Of a stretch of DNA of 64,000 bases, positions 6,836 through 15,415 are shown in pieces. Under the pieces are notes generated by a model. That model worked only from the letters and a program-made list of their open reading frames with translations. It was not told the origin of the DNA and searched no databases. This DNA comes from Haloarchaeobius sp. HME9146 (GTDB lineage Archaea > Halobacteriota > Halobacteria > Halobacteriales > Natrialbaceae), in assembly GCF_025399835.1 (NCBI RefSeq), contig NZ_JAODVR010000001.1:2976001-3040000 (forward strand). The letters are read 5' to 3'. Within the stretch, counting starts at the first letter, position 1; every line of letters begins with the position of its first letter. The position numbers and the translations under genes are program-made.

Positions 6836-7414
6836 TCAGCAGAAGTTCTGCGTGACGTACACCGAGGTGTTGCCGGCGGTCTCGTCGACGTCGACGACGA
6901 CACCGACACCCTCACGGAACCAGTAGTCAGAGAGCAGGTTCTCGCGGTGTCCGGTCGAGTTCATCCACCCGTCGACGGCGCGCTCGGCGATCTCGTCGTC
7001 GGTGTAGGACACACCGGCGAACGAGACGAAGAAGACGTTCTCACCGCCGTAGACGACGTTGTCCGTACCGGCCCTGATGCGGCAGTCGTACCGGAACTGG
7101 TCGTACCGGTTGAGTACTGTCTCGCCCGACGGCGAGACGTGGCCGACGTAGTCCGCCGCGGCCATGTCGCTGCTGTGGTAGCGACTGACCTCCGCCAGTG
7201 ACTGGTCGAACACGAGTGGTCGGAGTCCCTGCTCGACGCGCAGTTCGTTGACCTTGTCGTGGATGGCCGCCTCGATGGCAGCGTCGTCCAGGTCGGCGGG
7301 CACCTCGGGTTCCGGCGGCTGGTACTGCGCCTCGACGGGGACGAGCGATGGGTTCAGCGCCAGGACGAGGGCGCCGATGGATAGGACGAGCAGGAGTCTG
7401 GCCAGTGCACTCAC
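6836..7414 (-). CDS. secreted CAP-domain (SCP/PR-1) protein
   Basis: 192 residues with a Sec signal/anchor (residues 1-28) followed by a CAP domain: HDKVNELRVEQGL, the active-site-like HSSDMA helix, the GENV motif and HRENLL near the C-terminus. It ends in a Cys. CAP proteins are extracellular and usually stabilise or bind lipids or peptides; the role in archaea is unknown. Two Cys residues (one in DCRIR, one terminal) may form a disulfide. Confidence 0.85.
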   Translation of the reverse strand: MSALARLLLVLSIGALVLALNPSLVPVEAQYQPPEPEVPADLDDAAIEAAIHDKVNELRVEQGLRPLVFDQSLAEVSRYHSSDMAAADYVGHVSPSGETVLNRYDQFRYDCRIRAGTDNVVYGGENVFFVSFAGVSYTDDEIAERAVDGWMNSTGHRENLLSDYWFREGVGVVVDVDETAGNTSVYVTQNFC

Positions 7415-7477
7415 GAGAGAACGGAGGTGTTCGCGCCGAATAAGCGCGCGCTGGGGCCGCAGTAGTACCCTACGGGC

Positions 7478-8011
7478 TCAGTAAGTCGGATTCTCCTCGG
7501 GAACGCCGTCACGTTTGTTGACGACGCGCGCCCAGACGAACAACCCGTCAGAGAGCCGATTGAGGTACTGGACGGCCTCCTCGTTGATCGGGTCGTTCGC
7601 GGCCATCGCGACGGCCCGGCGCTCTGCGCGGCGACAGACCGCCCGGGCGTGGTGGAGCTTCGACCCCTTTTCCGAGCCGGTCGGAAGGATGAACGAGGTG
7701 AGCGGGTCGAGCTCGTCGTCGTACTCGTCGATCCAGTCCTCGACGGTGTCGACGTGTGCCTCCTCGATGACGGGGTCGTCATCCTCGGGGTCGGGGTTGG
7801 CGAAGTCGGCCTGGACGATGTGGAGGTGGTTCTGGACCCCCTCCAGCTTCTCGTCGATGTCGTCGTGGCCGGTCGGTCGGACCGTCCCAATGAGCGCGTT
7901 CAACTCGTCGACGGTCCCGTACGCCTCGATGCGCGGGCTCGTCTTCGCGACCCGGGACATGTCCCGCAGGTCGGTCATGCCGTCGTCACCACGTCCAGTG
8001 TAGATCTTCAT
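7478..8011 (-). CDS. pduO: cob(I)yrinic acid a,c-diamide adenosyltransferase, PduO type
   Basis: 177 residues, full length. It transfers the 5'-deoxyadenosyl group of ATP to cob(I)alamin, completing coenzyme B12. Family marks: N-terminal TGRGDDGMT ATP loop, RIEAYGTVDELNA, ILPTGSEKGSKLHHAR and the VCRRAER / YLNRLSDGLFVWAR helices that hold the corrinoid. No cobalamin neighbours are present, so it looks like a stand-alone salvage gene. Transcribed away from a 243-bp gap that holds a hairpin at 8164-8189. Confidence 0.92.
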   Translation of the reverse strand: MKIYTGRGDDGMTDLRDMSRVAKTSPRIEAYGTVDELNALIGTVRPTGHDDIDEKLEGVQNHLHIVQADFANPDPEDDDPVIEEAHVDTVEDWIDEYDDELDPLTSFILPTGSEKGSKLHHARAVCRRAERRAVAMAANDPINEEAVQYLNRLSDGLFVWARVVNKRDGVPEENPTY

Positions 8012-8163
8012 GTTCCCTCCTTCGTGCGGCCGCCACTTAACTTGGTTCGCGGCGGAACCGGTTGCCCGTTACTCGAGACCCCTCGTTTCCAGCCGGAGGG
8101 GATTTCGTATCGTGGGATGCGGTTTATTGGGGTAATATAGCCGGGGAAAGGTGGGCATCAGGA

Positions 8164-8189
8164 GCTGGTGGAACCTCGTTCCAGCCAGC
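8164..8189 (+). repeat. 11-bp hairpin behind a TATA-like box
   Basis: GCTGG-TGGAAC / GTTCCA-(G)-CCAGC, loop CTC, one bulged G. A GTAATATAG box at 8132-8140 would place a transcript start near 8163, at the foot of the hairpin. Either a short 5'-structured RNA or a terminator. Confidence 0.4.
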
Positions 8190-8223
8190 AAGCGACATAT
8201 CGTCTGCCAACCGTCTGACGTAA

Positions 8224-8230
8224 TTTAATA
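8224..8230 (+). promoter_or_regulatory. TATA box of the 8255 gene
   Basis: TTTAATA centred 28 nt before the ATG at 8255; predicts a leaderless transcript. Confidence 0.55.
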
Positions 8231-8254
8231 TGTGAGGCAATCACAAACAATGGT

Positions 8255-8491
8255 ATGGCGCTCCCGAACACCCGTGTCGCCCCGGACGAGGTCCTGGAAT
8301 CGTACGCAGAGAACACCCCCGAAGCGGTGATGGCACTCGCCGACATCGAAGAGGAGCCCGCCCCCGACGCGGTCGACTCGGCGGCGTTCGAGGGGTTCGT
8401 CACGGAGACAGACCGGGACGCATCGTCGCCAACGGCCTGCGACGAGTCCGGCGACGTCGAGGGGCTCGACCTCGACGAACTCTTCCGATAA
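8255..8491 (+). CDS. small acidic protein of unknown function
   Basis: 78 residues, about 30 percent Asp/Glu, with no membrane segment and no recognised domain. Helical N-terminal half (VAPDEVLESYAENTPEAVMAL), disordered acidic middle, ending in LDLDELFR. A well-placed TATA box and haloarchaeal composition support it as real. It precedes the zinc-ribbon gene by 48 nt and may share its transcript. Confidence 0.6.
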   Translation: MALPNTRVAPDEVLESYAENTPEAVMALADIEEEPAPDAVDSAAFEGFVTETDRDASSPTACDESGDVEGLDLDELFR

Positions 8492-8539
8492 CCGCCGCGG
8501 ACCGAATCGATAAAGTTCCGGGGCCACGGACCGCTGGGT

Positions 8540-8707
8540 ATGAGCCTGGAAATCGAGCACTACTGTCCGGATTGCGAGGACGACGAGACCTTCTACCGCG
8601 CCGCGAGCACCGAGATGCACCTCGGCGAGAAGGTGAAGTGGCACTGCACCGAGTGTGACTACGGGTTCGTCAAGATCGACGGGAACGTCGACACCAGCGA
8701 AGCCTGA
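8540..8707 (+). CDS. 55-residue zinc-ribbon protein
   Basis: A short gene with CPDC (C9, C12) and CTEC (C36, C39) knuckles about 24 residues apart, a typical two-knuckle zinc ribbon, and an acidic surface. It belongs to the large haloarchaeal set of zinc microproteins. Partner unknown. Confidence 0.75.
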   Translation: MSLEIEHYCPDCEDDETFYRAASTEMHLGEKVKWHCTECDYGFVKIDGNVDTSEA

Positions 8708-8771
8708 ATCGGCCTCTTCTCCCGTCTCACCCCAGGGGTTGGAGTGGTAACACCGGTGTGCAGAAGAGTCG

Positions 8772-9446
8772 TTACTCGTTCAGTGCGGCCTGCAATCCGG
8801 TGTCGACGGTGTACCACCAGGACTTCTCTGGCACGAGCTCTTCCCCGTTCACGAAGAACGTCGGGGTACCCCGCACGCCGCGGTCGATGCCCGACTGGCG
8901 GTCGGCTTTCACGGTCGGGCGATGCACGCCGTCTTTCGCCTCGGCGACGATTTTCTTTCCATCCGCGCCCACACTGCGAGCGACCTGCTCGATAGTTGCC
9001 CAGTTCATGTTTGCCTGCTCTTCGTACGCGGCCTCGGTAAAGGCGAAGAACGTCTCCATCCCCTCGTTCGCCTGGACGCTCCGGCCCGCCAGTGCCACGT
9101 TCCACGACCACTCGTTCAGTGGGATGGGGAAGTCGCGGTGGACGTAGTAGACGTCACCCGTCGAGAGGTACTTCGCTTTCACTCTCGGAAGCGTATCCAG
9201 GTGGAAGGTGCTGCAGTGCCCACACATATAGTCGGTGTAGGCCTCGATGACGACCGGGGCGTTCAGGTCACCGAGGGTCGGCTCCGCCAGCAGTGACGTC
9301 TCACCCGCTGCCGGCTTCTCGGCGGCCGGTTGGTCACCCTTCGGCCCGCCGCTGTTCGTCAGGTTACCCATACAGCCCGCCAGTGTTGTGACTGCACCAG
9401 CGCCGATCCCCCGGAGGAGCCATCGTCGTGAAGTCTGCGTCCTCAT
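8772..9446 (-). CDS. DsbA-family thioredoxin-fold lipoprotein
   Basis: 224 residues from the ATG at 9446. The N-terminus carries a Tat signal (TSRRWLLRG) and an archaeal lipobox ending LAGC, so it should be exported folded and lipid-anchored. The thioredoxin-fold domain has the active site CGHC (in TDYMCGHCSTFH) and the cis-Pro loop GTPTFFVNG. DsbA/DsbG-type oxidoreductases form or isomerise disulfides in exported proteins. The longer frame to 9503 would bury the twin-arginine signal and is rejected. Confidence 0.9.
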   Translation of the reverse strand: MRTQTSRRWLLRGIGAGAVTTLAGCMGNLTNSGGPKGDQPAAEKPAAGETSLLAEPTLGDLNAPVVIEAYTDYMCGHCSTFHLDTLPRVKAKYLSTGDVYYVHRDFPIPLNEWSWNVALAGRSVQANEGMETFFAFTEAAYEEQANMNWATIEQVARSVGADGKKIVAEAKDGVHRPTVKADRQSGIDRGVRGTPTFFVNGEELVPEKSWWYTVDTGLQAALNE

Positions 9447-9674
9447 GCTCAGATGAACGTGTCGTTCAGCGATAAGGCTTCCAGCGACGTACTGAGCTAT
9501 CACCGGCGTGATTGCTATTCGTAAACCACATGCTGCGATAGCAAATCAGGTGCCTGTGGTGAACCGGCGCGCTAGAGACGCTTCTCACCGAGGTAGCCAG
9601 CTACTGACCGACGAGCGACGCGCTAGCTCACCAACCGACTCGAAAAAGAACGCGAACCGTAGGACCGCAGGAGG

Positions 9675-11093
9675 TTACTCGTCGGCCAGCGACTGCCAGG
9701 ACAGACGGAGGTCGCGGGCTGCCGAAGTCTGGTCGATGCGGCGAGCCGTGGTCCGTTCGGGGGCCGCCTCCAGCGTCTCGTCGTCCTCGGCCGCGACTGC
9801 GTTGAACGCGTAGGCGAGCTGGTCGAGCGTCTCCTTGTTCTCGATCTCGGTCGGCTCGGTCATCAGCGCCTCGCTGACGATCTCGGGCCACTTCGTCGTC
9901 GGCGGGTGGACACCGTAGTCGAGCATGCGCTTGGCCACGTCGGCCGCGTCCTGGTCACCTGCGCTCGCGACGAACTCGTGGTGGAACGGTCCGTAGGGGA
10001 CCTCGTACTCCACCTGGGTCGCGAGGTAGTTCGCGTTGAGGACGGCCTTCGCGCTCGCATCACGGAGCCCAGGGTCACCCAGGCGGGCGATGTAGGCGTA
10101 CGTCTTGAGCAGGACGAGCCAGTTGCCGAGGTAGCCGTGGACCTTCCCGATGGAGTGCTCGGGGTCCACCAGTTCGTACGTGCCGTCCTCGCGCTCGACC
10201 TGGGGCCGCGGGAGGAACGGCGCGAGGTCGTCGACCACGCCGACCGGGCCAGCACCCGGGCCACCGCCGCCGTGCGGGGTGGCGAACGTCTTGTGGACGT
10301 TGTAGTGCATGATGTCGAAGCCCATGTCGCCCGGGCGGGCCCGGCCGAGCAGGGCGTTCAGGTTTGCGCCGTCGTAGTAGAGCAGCCCCCCGGCATCATG
10401 GACCATCTCGGCGATGGTCTCGATGTCGCGCTCGAACAGTCCGAGCGTGTTCGGGTTGGTGAGCATGAGCAGGGCGGTCTCCTCGGAGAGTGCGGCTTCG
10501 AGTGCCTCGAGGTCGACACGGCCGTCCTCGCCACCGGGGAGTTCGACCACGTCGTAGCCCGCGAGGGCGGCACTGGCGAAGTTCGTCCCGTGTGCGCTCT
10601 CGGGGACGATGATCTCCGAGCGGTCCTCGCCGTTGTGCTCGTGGTACGCCTTCGCGACGAGCACGCCGGTGAACTCACCGGCCGCGCCCGCGGGCGGCTG
10701 GAGCGTGACCGCGTCCATCCCGCCGATGCGACCGAGGTAGTCCTGCAGGTCGTGGAGAATCTGCAGCGTGCCCTGGATGCTCTCCTCCGACCGGGCCGGG
10801 TGGACCGCGCCGGATTCGAGGGCGGCCACGTCCTCGGTGAACTTCGGGTTGTACTTCATCGTACAGGAGCCGAGCGGGTACGGCCCGGAGTCGACCCCGT
10901 AGTTCATCTCGGAGAGGCGGGTGTAGTGCCGCGCGATCTCGGGCTCGGAGAGGTCCGGAAGGTCGAGCGAATCCCGGGTGAGGTCGGCCGGCAGCGGGGA
11001 GTCGTCGAGGTCCGCTTCCTTCGTGTGCTTCTCCGAGAGCAGTGGCTCGTAGCGTTCCTCGTCGTGGGTCCAGCGGGCCTGGTCGAACTTCAT
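9675..11093 (-). CDS. gcvPB: glycine dehydrogenase (decarboxylating) subunit 2
   Basis: 472 residues; the C-terminal half of the P-protein in its two-subunit form. It holds the PLP lysine K268 in [16 protein letters not shown]. With GcvPA it decarboxylates glycine and passes aminomethyl to the GcvH lipoyl arm. Its ATG overlaps the gcvPA stop by 4 nt (translational coupling). The 228-bp region downstream (9447-9674) holds no gene, only GC-rich inverted repeats. Confidence 0.96.
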   Translation of the reverse strand: MKFDQARWTHDEERYEPLLSEKHTKEADLDDSPLPADLTRDSLDLPDLSEPEIARHYTRLSEMNYGVDSGPYPLGSCTMKYNPKFTEDVAALESGAVHPARSEESIQGTLQILHDLQDYLGRIGGMDAVTLQPPAGAAGEFTGVLVAKAYHEHNGEDRSEIIVPESAHGTNFASAALAGYDVVELPGGEDGRVDLEALEAALSEETALLMLTNPNTLGLFERDIETIAEMVHDAGGLLYYDGANLNALLGRARPGDMGFDIMHYNVHKTFATPHGGGGPGAGPVGVVDDLAPFLPRPQVEREDGTYELVDPEHSIGKVHGYLGNWLVLLKTYAYIARLGDPGLRDASAKAVLNANYLATQVEYEVPYGPFHHEFVASAGDQDAADVAKRMLDYGVHPPTTKWPEIVSEALMTEPTEIENKETLDQLAYAFNAVAAEDDETLEAAPERTTARRIDQTSAARDLRLSWQSLADE

Positions 11094-12430
11094 CTCGCCA
11101 CCTCCGCGAAGGTCTCGACGAACCCATCCAGTTGCGAGTCGGTCGCCCCCGTCACGCAGAGCTGTATCTCGTGTTCGCCGACGACGTGGACCGCGTAGCC
11201 CTCGTCTTCGAGGTCACCCGCGATGGCCTTCGCCGGCTGATCGGTGTGGGCGACGAACTCCCGGAAGTGATGGCGGTCGTGGACCGGCGCTTTCACGCCG
11301 ACGATCTCCGAGACGCGCCCTGCGAGTTCCTGGGCGTCCGTCACCGACTCCTTCGCGAGGTCCGCCAGCCCGTCGGGGCCCAGCGAGGCCGCGTGCATGG
11401 CGGCCCGGAGCGCGACCCACGCCTGGTTCGTACAGATGTTCGAGGTCGCCCGCTCCCGGCGGATGTGCTGCTCGCGGGTCTGGAGCGTGAGCGTGTAGGT
11501 GCGCTTCCCGCCCAGATCCTCGCTCGCGCCGACGAGACGGCCCGGCACCTGCCGGACGTAGTCCTCGCGAGTGGCGAACAGTCCGAGACCCATCCCGTAG
11601 CTGGTGGGCATCCCGAGCACGTCGGCCGCACCGACGACCACGTCGGCACCGACGCTCGCGGGCTCTTGCAGGAGTGCGAGCGCGACCGGGTCGGACCCGA
11701 GCGTGAACAGCGCGTCGTTGGCGTCGGCGAGGTCGCCGATGGTCTCGAGGTTCTCCTCGACACAGCCCCGGACGGTCGGGTTCTCGGCGTACACCATGAC
11801 CGTCTCGTCGCCGACGAGTCCGTCGAGGGCGTCGACGTCCGCGTTCCCGTCGTCCATGGGGTACGTCTCGACCTCGAGGTCTGTTCCCGCGACGTAGTTC
11901 GCGAGCACCTCGCGCCGGCCCTCGGCGAGCTGCTCGGGGACCAGCACCTGCGTCCCGGAGGTCTGGCGGAGTCGGTCGGCGAGCGTCGCCGCCTCCCCGA
12001 GCGCGGTCGCGGCGTCGTACATCGAACAGTTCGCGACGCCGAGTCCCGTGAGTTCGACCAGCATCGACTGGTACTCGAACAGTGCCTGCAGGAATCCCTG
12101 CGTGATCTCGGGCTGGTACTGGGTGTACGAGGTGAGGAATTCGGAACGAAGGGAGAGATGGTCGACGACCGAGGGGACGTAGTGGCCGTAGTGGCCTCGT
12201 CCCAGGAGTTCGACCAGGTCGTCGTTGTGGTCGAGTGTGGCTGCTACTTCGGCCCGTACGGTCCGTTCGTCGCGTGCCTCGATACCGAACTCACCGTCGA
12301 AGAGGACGCTCTCCGGGATGTCGAAGAGCTCGTCCTCGCTGTCGACGCCGATCGCATCGAGCATCGCCTCGGTGTCCGCCGGGGTATGCGGCGCGAATGG
12401 GCTGCCCTGTGTTGTGTCGTGTCCACTCAT
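11090..12430 (-). CDS. gcvPA: glycine dehydrogenase (decarboxylating) subunit 1
   Basis: 446 residues; the N-terminal half of the P-protein, lacking the PLP lysine but completing the active site. Typical N-terminal [17 protein letters not shown], the [12 protein letters not shown] helix and the NICTNQAW motif are present. First gene of the gcvPA-gcvPB pair. The 249-bp gap upstream separates it from gcvH and contains AT-rich promoter-like sequence (about 12490-12510), so the P-protein pair probably has its own promoter. Confidence 0.96.
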   Translation of the reverse strand: MSGHDTTQGSPFAPHTPADTEAMLDAIGVDSEDELFDIPESVLFDGEFGIEARDERTVRAEVAATLDHNDDLVELLGRGHYGHYVPSVVDHLSLRSEFLTSYTQYQPEITQGFLQALFEYQSMLVELTGLGVANCSMYDAATALGEAATLADRLRQTSGTQVLVPEQLAEGRREVLANYVAGTDLEVETYPMDDGNADVDALDGLVGDETVMVYAENPTVRGCVEENLETIGDLADANDALFTLGSDPVALALLQEPASVGADVVVGAADVLGMPTSYGMGLGLFATREDYVRQVPGRLVGASEDLGGKRTYTLTLQTREQHIRRERATSNICTNQAWVALRAAMHAASLGPDGLADLAKESVTDAQELAGRVSEIVGVKAPVHDRHHFREFVAHTDQPAKAIAGDLEDEGYAVHVVGEHEIQLCVTGATDSQLDGFVETFAEVAR

Positions 12431-12679
12431 GATGTGACTGGTGCTACGGTGTACGCGTACTCGCCCGCGGCCGCCCCGCGGCCGATGTTTCGATTCACAA
12501 TAGCGCGGTTAGGACTACTGGCATATGATTGCCGTGGTTCGCACGCGGCTGGTGTGCACGGACGTGGGTATAATCGAACCGAAAAGATTGGTGATACGCT
12601 TGTTCCTGCATACCGCGCGGCAGTATTTTCCGGCCAGCGTGTCGCGACAGAGAACCGGTCCGGTCGCCGATGGCCGACC

Positions 12680-13063
12680 TCAGGCGACCTGCTCGGAGTA
12701 CTCGTCGGCACTCAGCAGCTCGTCCAGCTCGGCCTCGTCGGCGAGTGCGATCTCCAGCATCCAGCCGTCGCCGAAGGGGTCGTCGTTGACGAGTTCCGGC
12801 GCGTCGAACAGCTCCTCGTTCACGTCGGTGACCTCGCCGGAGACCGGCGCGTACAGGTCGGAGACGGCCTTGATGGACTCGATGACGCCGAACGCCTCGC
12901 CCTGTTCGACGTCGTCGCCCTCACCGGGGAGTTCGACGAACACCACGTCGCCCAGTTCGTCCTGTGCGAAGTCGGTGATGCCGATGCGGACGGTGTCGCC
13001 GTCGCGCAGTACCCATTCGTGCGATTCCTCGTACTTCCGGTCGTCAGGTGTCTCGAAGCTCAT
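12680..13063 (-). CDS. gcvH: glycine cleavage system H protein
   Basis: 127 residues. The lipoyl-attachment lysine is K65 in [11 protein letters not shown], followed by the APVSGEV turn, all standard. Strongly acidic. The start overlaps the gcvT stop by 4 nt, so gcvT-gcvH is one translational unit. It carries the aminomethyl intermediate from GcvPA/PB to GcvT. No lipoate ligase or synthase gene is nearby. Confidence 0.96.
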   Translation of the reverse strand: MSFETPDDRKYEESHEWVLRDGDTVRIGITDFAQDELGDVVFVELPGEGDDVEQGEAFGVIESIKAVSDLYAPVSGEVTDVNEELFDAPELVNDDPFGDGWMLEIALADEAELDELLSADEYSEQVA

Positions 13064-14169
13064 GTGTCTCGTTGGTAGAAGGGGAGTGGTTCGACGACTG
13101 CTTCCTTCGCCCGACCGCGGACGACGATGTGCAGTCGGGTGTCGGGGTCGGCGAAGTCGGTCGGTACGTAGCCCAGGCCGATTGGTTCGTCCAGCGTCGG
13201 GCTCATCGTCCCGCTGGTGACGGTGCCGATGACGAAGTCGTCGGTATCGGCGATGTCGTAGCCGTGGCGGGGCACGCCCCGGTCGACGAGCCGGAAGCCG
13301 ACGAGTTTCTCCTCGACGCCGTCCTCTTTGACCTCCTCGAGGGCGTCACGGCCGACGAACTCGGTGTCGAGTTTGACCGTGAAGCCGATGCCGGCCTCGA
13401 AGGGGTTCCGGGGTTCGTCCTCGGGGTGGAAGTCCTGTCCGGAGAGGAGCAGGCCCGCCTCCAGCCGGAGGGTGTCACGCGACCCGAGTCCGCAGGGCTG
13501 GACGTCGTCGAACGCCTCCCACACGTCGACGGCGTCGTCCCACGGGACGACGAGTTCGAACCCGTCCTCGCCGGTGTAGCCGGTCCGGGCGACCAGACAC
13601 TCCGCGCCCGCCACGTCCGTGTAGCGGGCCGTAAAGCGCGAGAGATCGGCGACCTCGTCCGCCGCCGCCTCCGTGACATGGTCGACCGCGTCGGGCCCCT
13701 GGACCGCGAACATCGCGAACTCCTCGGTCCGGTCGGTGACCGTCGCGTCGAGGCCCCACTCGTCACGGTGGCTGGTCCACCGCTCCAGCATCTCCTGTTC
13801 GTGGCCCGCGTTCGGGACGAACAGGTACGTCGGGTCCGCGTCGGGTTGCTCGTCGGGGTAGCGGTAGACGACCGTATCGTCGATGATGACCCCGTCCTCG
13901 CGACAGATGCAGGAGTACTGCGAGTCGCCGGGGCCGAGTCGCTCGATGTCGTTGGTCGTCAGTCGCTGCATCAACCGGGTGCCGTCCGGCCCGGACACTT
14001 CGATCTCGCCCATGTGCGACACGTCGAAGATGCCCGCACTGGCGCGAACTGCCTCGTGCTCGACGCGGATTCCCTCGAACTCGACCGGCATATCCCAGCC
14101 GCCGAACTCTGTGAACTTCGCGCCGGCCGCGTCGTGTTGCTCGCGCAACGGCGGTGTCCTCAGGGCCAT
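13060..14169 (-). CDS. gcvT: glycine cleavage system aminomethyltransferase (T protein)
   Basis: 369 residues from the ATG at 14169. It releases ammonia and transfers the methylene group to tetrahydrofolate (or the archaeal equivalent). Seen: [23 protein letters not shown], the folate-binding Asp region [20 protein letters not shown] and the C-terminal beta-barrel. A T/A-rich box (about 14192-14203, minus strand) sits 25-30 nt before the ATG. The upstream extension to 14319 is Arg/Thr rich and rejected. The 14170-14443 gap holds only C/A-rich sequence. Confidence 0.95.
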   Translation of the reverse strand: MALRTPPLREQHDAAGAKFTEFGGWDMPVEFEGIRVEHEAVRASAGIFDVSHMGEIEVSGPDGTRLMQRLTTNDIERLGPGDSQYSCICREDGVIIDDTVVYRYPDEQPDADPTYLFVPNAGHEQEMLERWTSHRDEWGLDATVTDRTEEFAMFAVQGPDAVDHVTEAAADEVADLSRFTARYTDVAGAECLVARTGYTGEDGFELVVPWDDAVDVWEAFDDVQPCGLGSRDTLRLEAGLLLSGQDFHPEDEPRNPFEAGIGFTVKLDTEFVGRDALEEVKEDGVEEKLVGFRLVDRGVPRHGYDIADTDDFVIGTVTSGTMSPTLDEPIGLGYVPTDFADPDTRLHIVVRGRAKEAVVEPLPFYQRDT

Positions 14170-14443
14170 ATCTGGACCCTCTCTCGCCGGCAAGTAATGT
14201 TTTCGTATCCCGTTGAGTGGTCGCCGGTTCTTGGTTTCGTGCTGTGGTGTGGTCGTGGACGCCAGGGTGAGCCGACGACGGCTCGACGTGTCCGCTCCGC
14301 GTTCGTGCCGCGGTTGCACCGTGCTCGAACGCGCTCGAACCCCGGCGTGGCTGACACAGTGACCACTCCGGACACCCGAACTCCCGACACAGAATCAGAA
14401 CCCACTACACCACCCCGCCCGAAGGCACGCAGCAAGACCACCC

Positions 14444-14842
14444 ATGACACGATTCGACGCGTCGACGGAGGCAACACGAATCGAACTGGTCGCGGACGCC
14501 ATCGCGGCACATCGAGAGCGCGAGAGTCCCTACACGACGATAACCGTCGAACCGACCGACACCGACCGCGAGCTGGGCCACGGGGCACCGTGGGTGCAGT
14601 ACTTCGACGGGACGGTGGCCCTGGACTGTACGGAATACGAGCTCGAACAGCTGAAATCGCTCTGTTCGGAGTTCTCATCGTTCAGTATCGAGGAACTCGT
14701 CGAACCGGAGGAGGCCGAGGGGACCCACGCCAGACTCACGGCACGGACCGACGACGAACGGGTCGGGCAGTTCGTCGACCGGGTGTTCCAGGACGTGTTC
14801 GACCGTCCAGAGTCGTACCGCCTCTGGGTTACTGACATCTGA
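14444..14842 (+). CDS. conserved haloarchaeal protein, DUF7975-like
   Basis: 132 residues, acidic, single alpha/beta domain without membrane segments. Begins MTRFDASTEA, has a central APWVQYFDGTVALDCT strand pair and ends YRLWVTDI. I recall a haloarchaea-only family (DUF7975) with this layout; function unknown. It stands alone, upstream of a usp-permease operon. Confidence 0.65.
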   Translation: MTRFDASTEATRIELVADAIAAHRERESPYTTITVEPTDTDRELGHGAPWVQYFDGTVALDCTEYELEQLKSLCSEFSSFSIEELVEPEEAEGTHARLTARTDDERVGQFVDRVFQDVFDRPESYRLWVTDI

Positions 14843-14983
14843 TTCCGAGACAGAACACTATTTGGTCGGTGGGCTTGTACGGCCGACCATGAGACAACCG
14901 CACAGCGACTCGAACAGAGACGACACGGTCGTCGAACCGCAACGCCGATGCAACTACTCCGTGCCTGGCGGGGGTGGTGGGTG

Positions 14984-15415
14984 ATGGACGCTTCCCTGCT
15001 CTCTCACCCGGTCGTTCCGGTCGCAGGCGAGAAGGACTCGCATGCGACACTCGAAGCGCTTCTCCCGTACCTTCCCGACGAGTCCCGACTGACCATCGTC
15101 CACGTCGTCGAGAAGGCGGGCGGCGCACCGGACAAGGCCTCGGTCGAACAGCGCGAGGAGTACGCCGAGGAGGCGTTCGAGGTCGCGCGCGAGAAGTGCG
15201 CGGAGGCTGGCGTCGACTGCGAGACGAAACTGGCCTACGGCCGGAACGTCTCGAAGGCCATCTTCGACACGGCGAAGGAGATCGACGCGACCGCGGTCGC
15301 GTTCGTCCCACGCGAGGGGAGCCGCTTGCTGCGGTTCATCACGGGCGATACGACGCTCGACCTCGTGACGGAGGCCGAACTGCCAGTCATCGCGCTCCCC
15401 GGGGGTGACGAATGA
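14984..15415 (+). CDS. universal stress protein (UspA family)
   Basis: 143 residues from the ATG at 14984. Rossmann-like UspA fold: VVPVAGEKDS strand 1, LTIVHVVEK strand 2, VAFVPREGSRLLRFITGDTTLDLV near the nucleotide site, ending LPVIALPGG. The canonical G-x2-G-x9-G-(S/T) ATP loop is altered, so nucleotide binding is uncertain. Its stop overlaps the permease start by 4 nt, so the two are co-translated. Confidence 0.88.
   Translation: MDASLLSHPVVPVAGEKDSHATLEALLPYLPDESRLTIVHVVEKAGGAPDKASVEQREEYAEEAFEVAREKCAEAGVDCETKLAYGRNVSKAIFDTAKEIDATAVAFVPREGSRLLRFITGDTTLDLVTEAELPVIALPGGDE

Noticed and set aside
5674-6915. 413-residue minus-strand frame
   Set aside because: Antisense to the MBL-fold gene with its intact HxHxDH motif; a GC-rich codon artefact.
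12431-12679. Glycine riboswitch before gcvPA
   Set aside because: No recognisable tandem aptamer core; the gap has only GC-rich repeats and an AT-rich promoter-like stretch.
11042-13078. 678-residue plus-strand frame
   Set aside because: Lies antisense to gcvPA and gcvH, whose motifs are unequivocal.
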